A DNA stretch of 46,996 nucleotides from Parvibaculum sp. (GTDB lineage: Bacteria > Pseudomonadota > Alphaproteobacteria > Parvibaculales > Parvibaculaceae), in the NCBI GenBank assembly GCA_031291615.1, contig JARLIS010000011.1:1-46996 (forward strand), read 5' to 3'. Positions 34,721 to 42,684 of the stretch are shown here, piece after piece. The notes under the pieces are model-generated. The model ran no database searches, was not told where the DNA came from, and was given only the letters and a program-made list of their open reading frames with translations. The number at the start of each line of letters is the position of its first letter. Position 1 is the first letter of the stretch. A program made the translations under genes and the position numbers.

Positions 34721-35959
34721 TCAGCGCGGGCCCATATCGGCTTCCGGATTGGCGCCGATCTTGTGGATCGAGAGGTCTGCGCCGCGGGCCTCTTCCTCCG
34801 GCGTCAGGCGAAGGCCGACAAGGCGTTTCAACAGGCCGTAGACGACAAGTCCGCCGGCCAGCGCATAGGCCGAGCCGCCGAGCGAGCCTGCGAGCTGGCT
34901 TGCGAAGCTGACGCCGCCGAGGCCGCCCAAGCTTGCGAGCCCGAAGATGCCGCAGGCGATGCCGCCCCAGAGGCCGCAAAGCCCGTGCAGCGACCAGACG
35001 CCGAGCACATCGTCGATCTTGAGACGACGCTGGCTCCATTCGAACATGAAGACGAAGAGCGCGCCGGCGACGCCGCCGGTGATCAGCGCGCCGAGCGGGT
35101 GCATCACATCGGAGCCCGCGCAGACGGCGACGAGGCCAGCCAGTGCGCCGTTATGGACGAAGCCCGGATCGTTCCGTCCGGCGATGAGGGCGGTGATGAT
35201 GCCGCCGACCATGGCCATCAGCGAGTTCATGGCGACGAGGCCCGAAACGGCGGCGAGCGAGCCCGCCGACATCACGTTGAAGCCGAACCAGCCGACGCAA
35301 AGCAGCCATGAGCCGAGCGCGAGCCAGGGGATCGAGGAGGGCGGAAAGCCGACAAGGCGGCCGTCCTTGGTGTAGCGGCCCCGGCGCGTGCCGAGCAGCA
35401 GCACCGCGCCGAGCGCGATCCAGCCGCCGACCGCATGGACGACGATCGAGCCGGCGAAATCGTGAAAGGGCGCGCCGAAGCTCGCCGCGAACCATGCCTG
35501 AAGCCCGTGATTGCCGTGCCAGACGAGGCCTTCGAAAAAGGGATAGACGAGGCCGACGATGAGCGCGGTCGCGGCGGCCTGCGGCCAGAAGCGCGCGCGT
35601 TCGGCGATGCCGCCCGAAATGATCGCCGGAATGGCGGCGGCGAAGGTCAGCAGGAAAAAGAACTTCACCAGATCGCGGCCCTGCGGGGCGAAGGCGCCGC
35701 CCTCATTGCCGCTCAATGCGGCGGCCGAGACGAAGAAATGGACGCCGTAAGCGATGCCGTAGCCGACAAGGAAATAGGCGATGGTCGAGACGGCGAAGTC
35801 CGCGAGGATCTTCACCAGCGCATTGACCTGGTTCTTGTGGCGCACCGTGCCGACTTCGAGAAAGGCGAAGCCCGAATGCATGGCGAAGACGAGGATCGCG
35901 CCTGTGAGTATGAAAAAAACATCGGCGCCGTTGGCGGCGCCGGGTCCGGTCGGATTCAT
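34721..35959 (-). CDS. amtB: Ammonium transporter AmtB1 (divergent subgroup)
   Basis: This inner-membrane ammonium channel has 412 residues and about eleven helices. It starts at the ATG at 35959, with AGGGGA upstream. The first helix is GADVFFILTGAILVFAMHSGFAFLEVG, with no cleaved signal peptide. The pore His of the second site is present in LHGLCGLWGG (His325). The first twin-His position, AHxVW in AmtB2, reads EGLVW here (143-147), so the usual His appears to be absent. It is downstream of glnK across an unusually long 381-base spacer containing strong hairpins. Confidence 0.92.
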   Translation of the reverse strand: MNPTGPGAANGADVFFILTGAILVFAMHSGFAFLEVGTVRHKNQVNALVKILADFAVSTIAYFLVGYGIAYGVHFFVSAAALSGNEGGAFAPQGRDLVKFFFLLTFAAAIPAIISGGIAERARFWPQAAATALIVGLVYPFFEGLVWHGNHGLQAWFAASFGAPFHDFAGSIVVHAVGGWIALGAVLLLGTRRGRYTKDGRLVGFPPSSIPWLALGSWLLCVGWFGFNVMSAGSLAAVSGLVAMNSLMAMVGGIITALIAGRNDPGFVHNGALAGLVAVCAGSDVMHPLGALITGGVAGALFVFMFEWSQRRLKIDDVLGVWSLHGLCGLWGGIACGIFGLASLGGLGGVSFASQLAGSLGGSAYALAGGLVVYGLLKRLVGLRLTPEEEARGADLSIHKIGANPEADMGPR

Positions 35960-36141
35960 GTGTTTCCCCTGCCGAAGCGGGGGCACCTTGACGCGCGCAG
36001 CCTGTGCCTTGCCCGGGGTGCCGCCCTTTCTGTCAGCTATTGCCCAATCAAGCGCCATGCCAGCGGCGCTGCCGGGTTTCGCGGCAGAAAAGGCCAATGA
36101 TTCCGGGAAAGGAAATTGCGAGGGGGCGAGCAGTTTTATGC

Positions 36142-36160
36142 GACCGCTTAAAAAGCGGTC
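36142..36160. repeat. Perfect hairpin in the glnK-amtB1 spacer
   Basis: GACCGCTT (36142-36149) and AAGCGGTC (36153-36160) form a perfect 8-base stem with a 3-base loop. No T-run follows on either strand, so it is not a typical terminator. Confidence 0.6.
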
Positions 36161-36233
36161 ACAGTTTCTGGGCAACCGGCCCTAAAAACAGGCAGAAGCA
36201 AATCCGCAGCGGCCACGTCCGGGCCGGGGAGCC

Positions 36234-36304
36234 AGCACGTCCGGCAGGGGGCCGGAGCGTGCTGGGTCTTCGGGAAGTGCGCCGGCGCGGGGGGACGCGC
36301 CGGC
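36234..36304. repeat. Two strong GC-rich hairpins downstream of glnK
   Basis: The first hairpin (36234-36263) pairs AGCACGTCCGGC with GCCGGA-G-CGTGCT: 12 pairs with one bulged G. The second (36281-36304) pairs GCCGGCGCG with CGCGCCGGC: 9 perfect pairs, 6-base loop. Both lie in the 381-base untranslated gap between glnK and amtB1. They may stabilise the glnK message end, attenuate amtB1, or be dispersed repeats. Confidence 0.6.
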
Positions 36305-36340
36305 CGGCTGCCGCAATGTCCGAGGCTCCGTGAAGCCCGA

Positions 36341-36727
<387 letters not shown>

Positions 36728-36780
36728 TCACTCAGATGCCGGCGCCCTCGGGCGTCCTTGCTGAGATTGGTCCTTGTTAT

Positions 36781-36795
36781 CCAAGAACCGTGCCG
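36781..36795 (-). promoter_or_regulatory. Sigma-54-like promoter of glnK
   Basis: On the minus strand CGGCACGGTTCTTGG resembles the -24/-12 consensus TGGCACG-N4-TTGCA: the GG at -24 and TTG at -12 are kept, but the final C of GC is G. The first 14 bases are repeated exactly upstream of amtB2. It is about 100 bases upstream of the glnK start. Confidence 0.55.
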
Positions 36796-36866
36796 CCTTG
36801 AGATGTTCCAGCAATATATTGTTTTTATTGCGTTTTTTGACTTATGTGAGGCAGAAGGTCACAGCG

Positions 36867-36926
36867 GGCACGGGCATTGTGCAATTCGGCCTGCGCCTCT
36901 GGAGGCAGATGCATTTTTTCTATGCA
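36867..36926. promoter_or_regulatory. Two NtrC-like enhancer palindromes upstream of glnK
   Basis: GGCAC-N7-GTGCA at 36867-36883 and TGCAT-N7-ATGCA at 36910-36926 both follow the NtrC pattern TGCAC-N7-GTGCA. They are 43 bases apart, close to four helical turns, and lie 70-130 bases upstream of the sigma-54-like element, the usual enhancer distance. Confidence 0.45.
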
Positions 36927-36939
36927 TGACGCGGCGCAC

Positions 36940-36966
36940 AAAAAAAGGGCGCTCCGAGGAGCGCCC
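36940..36966 (-). terminator. Intrinsic terminator of amtB2
   Basis: GGGCGCTCC (36947-36955) and GGAGCGCCC (36958-36966) form a long GC stem. On the minus strand seven T residues follow (36946-36940). TTTT on the other side may allow bidirectional use. It lies 22 bases after the amtB2 stop. Confidence 0.85.
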
Positions 36967-36988
36967 TTTTCCAGTCGAGGAGGGAGGC

Positions 36989-38311
36989 TTACTGGATGAC
37001 CTCGCCATGGAGATTGATGTCGAGGCCTTCGACTTCGTCCTGCGGCGAGACCCGCAGACCGAAGAAGATCTTGACGACCATCAGGATCACAAAGGTCGCC
37101 AGACCCGACCAGATGAGCGTCACGGCGACGCCCTTGGCCTGGACCATGACCTGCGCCCAGTTGCCGTCAACACCGCCGACCGGCGCGGTGGCGCCGGTGA
37201 CGGCCATCGTCGCGAAGACGCCGGTGAGCAGCGCGCCGACTATGCCGCCGATGCAGTGCACGCCGAAGACGTCGAGCGCGTCGTCATAGCCGATGGCGCG
37301 CTTCACGCTGGTCGAAGCGATGAAGCAGATCGCGCCGGCGGCAAGACCGATCCAGAGCGCGCCGACGGGGTCGACGAAGCCCGAAGCGGGCGTGATCGCG
37401 ACGAGACCGGCGACGGCGCCCGAGCACATGCCGAGCAGCGTCGGCTTCTTGTGGACGAGCCATTCGACGAACATCCAGGAGAGAGCGGCCATCGCGGTCG
37501 CGACCTGCGTCACGACGAAGGCGAAGCCCGCACGGCCGTCGGCGGCGAGTTCCGAACCCGCGTTGAAGCCGAACCAGCCGACCCACAGCAGGGAGGCGCC
37601 GATCATCGTCAGGATGACGTTGTGCGGGGCCATGTTCTCCTGGCCGAAGCCCTTGCGGGGCCCGAGCACGAGGCAGCAGACGAGGCCCGCGATACCGGCA
37701 TTGATGTGAACGACGGTGCCGCCGGCGAAGTCGAGGACGCCCGCCGTGCCGAGGAAGCCGCCGCCCCAGACCCAATGCGCGATCGGCGCATAGACGAAGA
37801 TGCCCCAGAGCGTCATGAAGGCCAGAAGCGAGGAGAACTTCATGCGATCGGCGAAGGCGCCCGTGATGAGCGCCGGCGTGATGATCGCGAAGGTCATCTG
37901 GAAGACCATGAAGACGCTTTCAGGGATCGTGCCCTGAAGCGCGCCGACGCTCATGCCCTTCAGGAAGATGCGGTCGAAGCCGCCGATATAGGCGTTGATC
38001 GCTTCGCTCGGATTTGCGCGGAAAGCGAGCGAGTAGGTCAGAACCGTCCAGAGCACCGTGATGAGCGCCGTGATCGCGAAATTCTGCGCGACGATCGCCA
38101 CGACGTTCTTCTTGCGCACCATGCCGCCGTAGAAAAGGGCAAGGCCCGGAATCGTCATCATCAGAACCAGCGCGGACGAAGTCAGCATCCAGGCCGTGTC
38201 ACCGCTGTTTAGTGTCGGCGCCGGCGTATCGGCGAGCGCGCCGCCAACCGAACCCAGAAGCGCGAGCGTCCCCGCCGCGGCTCCCAGTGGGAGCTTGCGA
38301 AGTACCCCCAT
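36989..38311 (-). CDS. amtB: Ammonium transporter AmtB2 (classical)
   Basis: The 440-residue precursor starts at the ATG at 38311 with AAGGA 6 bases upstream. It has a cleavable signal peptide ending GGALA and the mature N-terminus DTPAPTLNSGDTAWML, as in E. coli AmtB. Both twin histidines are present: His179 in IAHWVWGGG and His352 in DVFGVHCIGG. TALITVLWT, GGTVVHINAGIAGL and GWFGFNAGSE are family signatures. A longer open frame to 38506 has no conserved content. The gene has its own sigma-54-like promoter and terminator, so it is separate from glnK-amtB1. Confidence 0.95.
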   Translation of the reverse strand: MGVLRKLPLGAAAGTLALLGSVGGALADTPAPTLNSGDTAWMLTSSALVLMMTIPGLALFYGGMVRKKNVVAIVAQNFAITALITVLWTVLTYSLAFRANPSEAINAYIGGFDRIFLKGMSVGALQGTIPESVFMVFQMTFAIITPALITGAFADRMKFSSLLAFMTLWGIFVYAPIAHWVWGGGFLGTAGVLDFAGGTVVHINAGIAGLVCCLVLGPRKGFGQENMAPHNVILTMIGASLLWVGWFGFNAGSELAADGRAGFAFVVTQVATAMAALSWMFVEWLVHKKPTLLGMCSGAVAGLVAITPASGFVDPVGALWIGLAAGAICFIASTSVKRAIGYDDALDVFGVHCIGGIVGALLTGVFATMAVTGATAPVGGVDGNWAQVMVQAKGVAVTLIWSGLATFVILMVVKIFFGLRVSPQDEVEGLDINLHGEVIQ

Positions 38312-38435
38312 TCCGTTTCCTTTCTCAGTCATCCGTCTCTCCATTGACTGCCGGGTCACTGCCCCCCGGCTTGATGCGCAGGCATCGTTTCCCGTGCGCC
38401 CGCAGGCGCGCACCGGCGCTTGAGGCATAGTGTTC

Positions 38436-38450
38436 TCAAGAACCGTGCCG
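38436..38450 (-). promoter_or_regulatory. Sigma-54-like promoter of amtB2
   Basis: On the minus strand CGGCACGGTTCTTGA carries the same 14 bases (CGGCACGGTTCTTG) as the glnK element. It lies about 125 bases upstream of the amtB2 ATG, facing it. A possible NtrC half-site TGCAC is present at 38484-38488 (minus strand). Confidence 0.55.
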
Positions 38451-38545
38451 GAATGGAAGAATTTGGTAATGCTTTGATTCATTGTGCATTTTTTGCTTTC
38501 GCTCACATCAGGGCGGATTTTTGGCCTGCCACTACAGCCTAGAAA

Positions 38546-38574
38546 TTGAGCATATCATATTTACTGCCTAATAT
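38546..38574 (+). promoter_or_regulatory. Candidate promoter of the PQQ dehydrogenase
   Basis: TTGAGC (38546-38551), 17 bases, then TAATAT (38569-38574), in a locally AT-rich stretch. The predicted leader is about 170 bases. The 441-base region 38312-38752 otherwise holds only the divergent amtB2 control elements; no gene is supported. Confidence 0.5.
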
Positions 38575-38752
38575 TTAGCCTTGCCCTCGCGGAAGGGCGG
38601 AAACCGCCCGGTTGATCGGCTTTCGCGGGCCAAATGCTTCCGTTAAGCTTTCCTCGAATGCGGAGGGGGCCGCTCAAGAGCCCCTGCGATCGTCTTGTGT
38701 TTTGCGGAGCAGGAGTCCGCAGGGCAGGGGCGGAAACAATACAGGGGAGGCT

Positions 38753-40984
38753 ATGGCTCAATCTTCGGTCGGAAAATGGCCGACGGCTGTCAGCATCGCG
38801 GCTTGCGCGGCGCTGATCATCGGCGTCGGGGTGGCATTCGTCAAAATCGGCGGCGAGGGCTCCTCGCCCGCCCAGAGCATCGCGGTCGGCGAACCCGCGC
38901 CGGGAGGCAATGCTCAGTCTGCGGAACAGCCTGCGAAGCCGAGAGGCCTTGCGGATGTCGACGGCGACCGCATCATCAACGCCGACAGCGAGCCGGGCAA
39001 CTGGCTCGAACACGGCCGCACCTATGACGAGCAGCGCTTCTCGCCGCTCGATCAGATCAACGACAAGAATGTGGGCCAGCTCGGGCTTGCCTGGAGTCTC
39101 GAAACGAATACGACGCGCGGCCTCGAAGCCTCGCCCATCGTCGTCGACGGCGTCATCTACACCACGCTCACCTGGGGCGTGACGATCGCGGTCGATGCGC
39201 GGACGGGCAAGGAACTCTGGCGCTTCGATCCGGAAGTGCCGGGCGAATGGGGCCGCTATGGCTGCTGCGACGTCGTCAATCGCGGCGTCGCGGTCTGGAA
39301 GGGCCGCGTCTATGTCGCGAGTTTCGACGGACGCCTCTTCGCGCTCGACGCGAAGGACGGTTCGGTCGTCTGGAAGGTCAACACGGTGCCGGGCGCGCCC
39401 TATACCTCGACGGGCGCACCGCGCATCGTCAAGGGCATGGTGATGATCGGCAATGGCGGCGCGGAATACGGCGTGCGCGGCTATCTCACCGCTTACGACG
39501 CGGAAACCGGCAAGCAGGTCTGGCGCTTCTATACGGTGCCCGGCGATCCTTCGAAGCCGGTCGAGAATCCCGAACTCACCAAGGCCATTCCGACATGGAA
39601 GGGCGGCGAGTGGTGGAAGCTCGGCGGCGGCGGCACGCCGTGGGATTCGATGGTCTTCGATCCGAAGCTCAACACGCTTTATGTCGGCACCGGCAACGGT
39701 TCGCCCTGGACGCGCGCCATCCGTTCGCCTGGCGGCGGCGACAATCTCTATCTGTCGTCGATCCTCGCGCTCGATCCCGATACCGGCAAGATGAAGTGGT
39801 ATTACCAGGAAACGCCGGGCGATAACTGGGACTACACATCGACGCAGCCGATCATCCTTGCCGACCTTCCCTATGGCGGCAAAGTGCGCAAGCTCCTGCT
39901 GCATGCGCCGAAGAACGGCTTCTTCTATGTGCTCGATCGCGAAACGGGCGAGCTTCTTTCGGCCAATGCCTATGCGATCACGACCTGGGCGAGCCATGTG
40001 GATCTGAAGACCGGACGGCCGGTCGAAAATCCGAAACTCGCCTATGACAAGGTCGGGCAGTGGGTGCAGCCTTCCGCCAACGGAGCGCATAACTGGCATC
40101 CGATGGCGTTTAACCCGAAGACGGGCCTCGTCTATATTCCGGTGCAGGAACTGCCGCTCTTCTATTCGCTCTCCGACGAATGGAAGACGAAGCATCACTT
40201 CACGCCGGAAAAGAACTGGTGGAACCTCGGCCTTTCCTATGCGGACCTGATCGACGCCATCAAGGCGCTTGGCGACGTTCCGCCGTCCAAGGGCTATCTG
40301 CGCGCCTGGGACCCCGTCGCCGGAAAGGTGAAGTGGGAAGTGACCTATCCCGCGCCGCTCAATGGCGGCGTGCTGACGACGGCGGGCAATCTCGTCTTCC
40401 AGGGCACGGCCGACGGCCATCTCTATGCCTACAAGGCCGATACCGGCGAGCGCGTCTGGCAGCAGGACGTCCAGATCGGCATCGTCGCGCCGCCCGTCAC
40501 CTATGAGGTGGACGGCGTGCAATATGTGGCGGTGCTTGCCGGCTGGGGCGGCGTCAACATCACGTCCGGCGATGCGCGTACCTCGGCGGCGGCGAAGTAC
40601 GGCAATAACGGACGTCTGCTCGTCTACAAGATCGGCGGCACGGATCAGTTGCAGAAGCTCGCGCTTCGCGACCAGACGATCCCGGCCTGGCCGCCGCTGA
40701 CGGCGGATGCGGCGACGGTGCGCAAGGGCGAAGTGTCCTTCACGCAGCATTGTTCCTTCTGCCACGGGACGATGGTCGTCTCGCCCGGCGTGATTCCGGA
40801 TCTCAGGCGGCTTGACGAAAACAAGCGCGCCCATTTCCAGGACATCGTGCGCGGCGGCATCTTGAAGGATAACGGCATGGCGAGCTTCGGCGACCTCATC
40901 TCCAAGGAAGAGGCCGATGCGATCCTCGCCTATATCCAGAAGCGTGCGCTCGAAGACCGCGCGCGGCAGGCGCCGGTCAGGTAG
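38753..40984 (+). CDS. PQQ-dependent quinohaemoprotein alcohol dehydrogenase, membrane-anchored
   Basis: The 743-residue protein oxidises alcohols in the periplasm with PQQ. It has an N-terminal hydrophobic segment (11-30) that looks like an anchor or uncleaved signal, a Gln/Ala/Pro-rich linker, and an eight-bladed propeller with the adjacent cysteines CC (171-172), likely calcium ligands Glu238 and Asn315, and the catalytic Asp360 in NWDYTS. Thr362, rather than Asp, two residues later argues against the lanthanide XoxF type. A C-terminal cytochrome c domain carries CSFCH. GGGGAGG sets the start. No pqq synthesis gene or electron acceptor is nearby. Confidence 0.93.
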   Translation: MAQSSVGKWPTAVSIAACAALIIGVGVAFVKIGGEGSSPAQSIAVGEPAPGGNAQSAEQPAKPRGLADVDGDRIINADSEPGNWLEHGRTYDEQRFSPLDQINDKNVGQLGLAWSLETNTTRGLEASPIVVDGVIYTTLTWGVTIAVDARTGKELWRFDPEVPGEWGRYGCCDVVNRGVAVWKGRVYVASFDGRLFALDAKDGSVVWKVNTVPGAPYTSTGAPRIVKGMVMIGNGGAEYGVRGYLTAYDAETGKQVWRFYTVPGDPSKPVENPELTKAIPTWKGGEWWKLGGGGTPWDSMVFDPKLNTLYVGTGNGSPWTRAIRSPGGGDNLYLSSILALDPDTGKMKWYYQETPGDNWDYTSTQPIILADLPYGGKVRKLLLHAPKNGFFYVLDRETGELLSANAYAITTWASHVDLKTGRPVENPKLAYDKVGQWVQPSANGAHNWHPMAFNPKTGLVYIPVQELPLFYSLSDEWKTKHHFTPEKNWWNLGLSYADLIDAIKALGDVPPSKGYLRAWDPVAGKVKWEVTYPAPLNGGVLTTAGNLVFQGTADGHLYAYKADTGERVWQQDVQIGIVAPPVTYEVDGVQYVAVLAGWGGVNITSGDARTSAAAKYGNNGRLLVYKIGGTDQLQKLALRDQTIPAWPPLTADAATVRKGEVSFTQHCSFCHGTMVVSPGVIPDLRRLDENKRAHFQDIVRGGILKDNGMASFGDLISKEEADAILAYIQKRALEDRARQAPVR

Positions 40985-41005
40985 GAGACTATCGTTCGAC
41001 AAGAC

Positions 41006-41035
41006 AAAGCCCCGGGGGGAAACTCCGGGGCTTTT
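41006..41035 (+). terminator. Intrinsic terminator of the PQQ dehydrogenase
   Basis: AAAGCCCCGG (41006-41015) pairs with CCGGGGCTTT (41025-41034) around a 9-base loop, and the T-run TTTTT follows. It lies 21 bases after the stop codon. Confidence 0.87.
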
Positions 41036-41049
41036 TCGTTTTGTCATGC

Positions 41050-41195
41050 GGAACTGGCAAAGATGGACCCCGGATCAAGTCCGGGGTGACGATTTTGGTT
41101 TGGGGTGCGCTTCTTCACCTTTCGTCATGCCGGACTTGATCCGGCATCCATCTTCTTCCTGTGCATGGGGCAAAGATGGGGTCCGGGGCGACGAG
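41050..41195. repeat. Cluster of dispersed palindromic repeats
   Basis: CCCCGGA-TCAAG-TCCGGGG at 41068-41086 and ATGCCGGA-CTTGA-TCCGGCAT at 41127-41147 are two related palindromes in opposite orientation (core TCAAG and its complement CTTGA). A third, truncated copy at about 41170-41193 shares GGCAAAGATGG and TCCGGGG but has lost the left arm. Such GTCATGCCGGACTTGATCC-type repeats occur widely between alphaproteobacterial genes. Confidence 0.75.
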
Positions 41196-41198
41196 TGC

Positions 41199-42560
41199 CT
41201 AGCGCAGCGTCTTCTCGACGGCGCGGGCGGTGCGGAGGAGCTTTTCATCTGTATGCGGAGCGGATTGCAGCATCAGCCCGACGGGGATGCCCGCCGCGTC
41301 GTAGCCGACCGGCAGGGTGATCGCACAGAGCCCCAGTTGATTGCCCATGGTCGTGTTCCGGAGCGCCATGCGGTTCGCCTTGAAATAGTCGGGACCTCCG
41401 GCCTCGAGCTTCGCGATGGGCGGCGGGGTGATGGCCACCGTCGGCAGCAGAACCGCATCGACGCCGGCCGTCGCTTCCAGATAGCGCTGCGAAATTTCCG
41501 CGCGGCGGCGATCGGCATGAAGGAGGTCGCTTGCTTTGATGCCCGCGCCTGCCATCACGCGCTCGAAGACGGGCGGATAGATGTCGGCCTGATGGGCGGT
41601 AAGCGTGTCGGCCCAGAGCGCATGGGCTTCCGCGACGAGGCGGCTCGCGCCGCCGCCCCAGGCGAGCGCGTCGATCTCGTCGAGCGCGGGAAGTTTGTGT
41701 TCGACGATGCGCGCGCCCGCATGCAGCAGGCGCCGGATCGCGAGATCGAGCGCGGCGGCGACGCCCTCGTCAAGCTCGCTCCATCCCGCGCCGCCCGGCA
41801 GCAGGAAGACGGCGTTCGAGAGGTCGCAACCTTCGAGGTCGATGGTGGGGCGCGCAGCAAGCAGCGCGAAGAGGGCGGCCGCGTCCTCGACGTCGCGGGC
41901 GAGCGGGCCCACCGTGTCGAATGTGGGCGAGAGCGGCACCGTGCCGGCGAGCGGCAGGCGGCCCGCCGTCGTCTTCAGACCGACAAGGCCGTTCCAGGCC
42001 GAGGGAATGCGGACGGAGCCGCCGGTATCGGTGCCAATGGCGGCGGCGCAGAGCCCGCGCGCGACCGACACGCCCGCGCCCGCCGACGAGCCGCCCGGCA
42101 CGCGCTCGATAGCTTCGTCGAAGGGATTGGCGGGTGTGCCGCAATTCGGATTGATGCCGAGGCCGGAGAAAGCGAATTCCGTCATCGCGGTCTTGCCGAG
42201 GCAGATCGTGCCCGCGCGCGTCGCCCGGGCGAGAACCTCGGCGTCGCATTCGGGCTTACGATCTTTCAGGGCAAGCGAGCCCGCCGCCGTCACGGTGCCG
42301 GCCGTGTCGAAAAGGTCTTTCCATGACAGCGGCACGCCGTCGAGGGCGTGGCGGCGCAGGCCGCGCTGCGCGCGGTCGGCGGCGGCGTCGGCCTCGCCGC
42401 GGGCGCGGGTCTCGGTCAGGCGCATGAATATGCGATGCGTGGGGTCTTCGGCGCGGATGCGGTCGAGATAGAACTCGGTCACCTCGCGCGGATCGGCCCC
42501 GTCCTTTTCGAAGAGGCGGCCGAGCGCCAGCGCCGTCGTCGTTTCGGTGAAAGCCGCCAT
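41199..42560 (-). CDS. Amidase signature family hydrolase
   Basis: The 453-residue enzyme belongs to the amidase signature family. The Ser-cisSer-Lys triad is visible: Lys81 in GVPLSWKDLFDTAG, cis-Ser at 158-159 in VPGGSSAGAG, and the nucleophile Ser182 in GTDTGGSVRIPSAWNGLVG. The start at 42560 has GAGAGG upstream; longer frames are unconserved. The family includes amidases, GatA and allophanate hydrolases. There is no gatB or gatC alongside, and the length and context favour a stand-alone amidase of unknown substrate. Confidence 0.9.
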   Translation of the reverse strand: MAAFTETTTALALGRLFEKDGADPREVTEFYLDRIRAEDPTHRIFMRLTETRARGEADAAADRAQRGLRRHALDGVPLSWKDLFDTAGTVTAAGSLALKDRKPECDAEVLARATRAGTICLGKTAMTEFAFSGLGINPNCGTPANPFDEAIERVPGGSSAGAGVSVARGLCAAAIGTDTGGSVRIPSAWNGLVGLKTTAGRLPLAGTVPLSPTFDTVGPLARDVEDAAALFALLAARPTIDLEGCDLSNAVFLLPGGAGWSELDEGVAAALDLAIRRLLHAGARIVEHKLPALDEIDALAWGGGASRLVAEAHALWADTLTAHQADIYPPVFERVMAGAGIKASDLLHADRRRAEISQRYLEATAGVDAVLLPTVAITPPPIAKLEAGGPDYFKANRMALRNTTMGNQLGLCAITLPVGYDAAGIPVGLMLQSAPHTDEKLLRTARAVEKTLR

Positions 42561-42684
42561 CGTCCTCTCCCCTGGATCGCCGGAGATTAGGCGCGCGGGC
42601 CGCCCGCGTCCATCGGCCCCGGCGGCTCCACTGGACAAGCGAGGCATTCCATTGGAGGCTCCGGGCCAATGGAGGCTGCGGCGC

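Noticed and set aside
36142..36160. The GACCGCTT/AAGCGGTC hairpin as a terminator.
   Set aside because: Neither strand shows a T-run after the stem.
38561..41047. A long open frame on the minus strand opposite the PQQ dehydrogenase.
   Set aside because: It mirrors a certain gene and has Arg/His-rich composition with no motifs.
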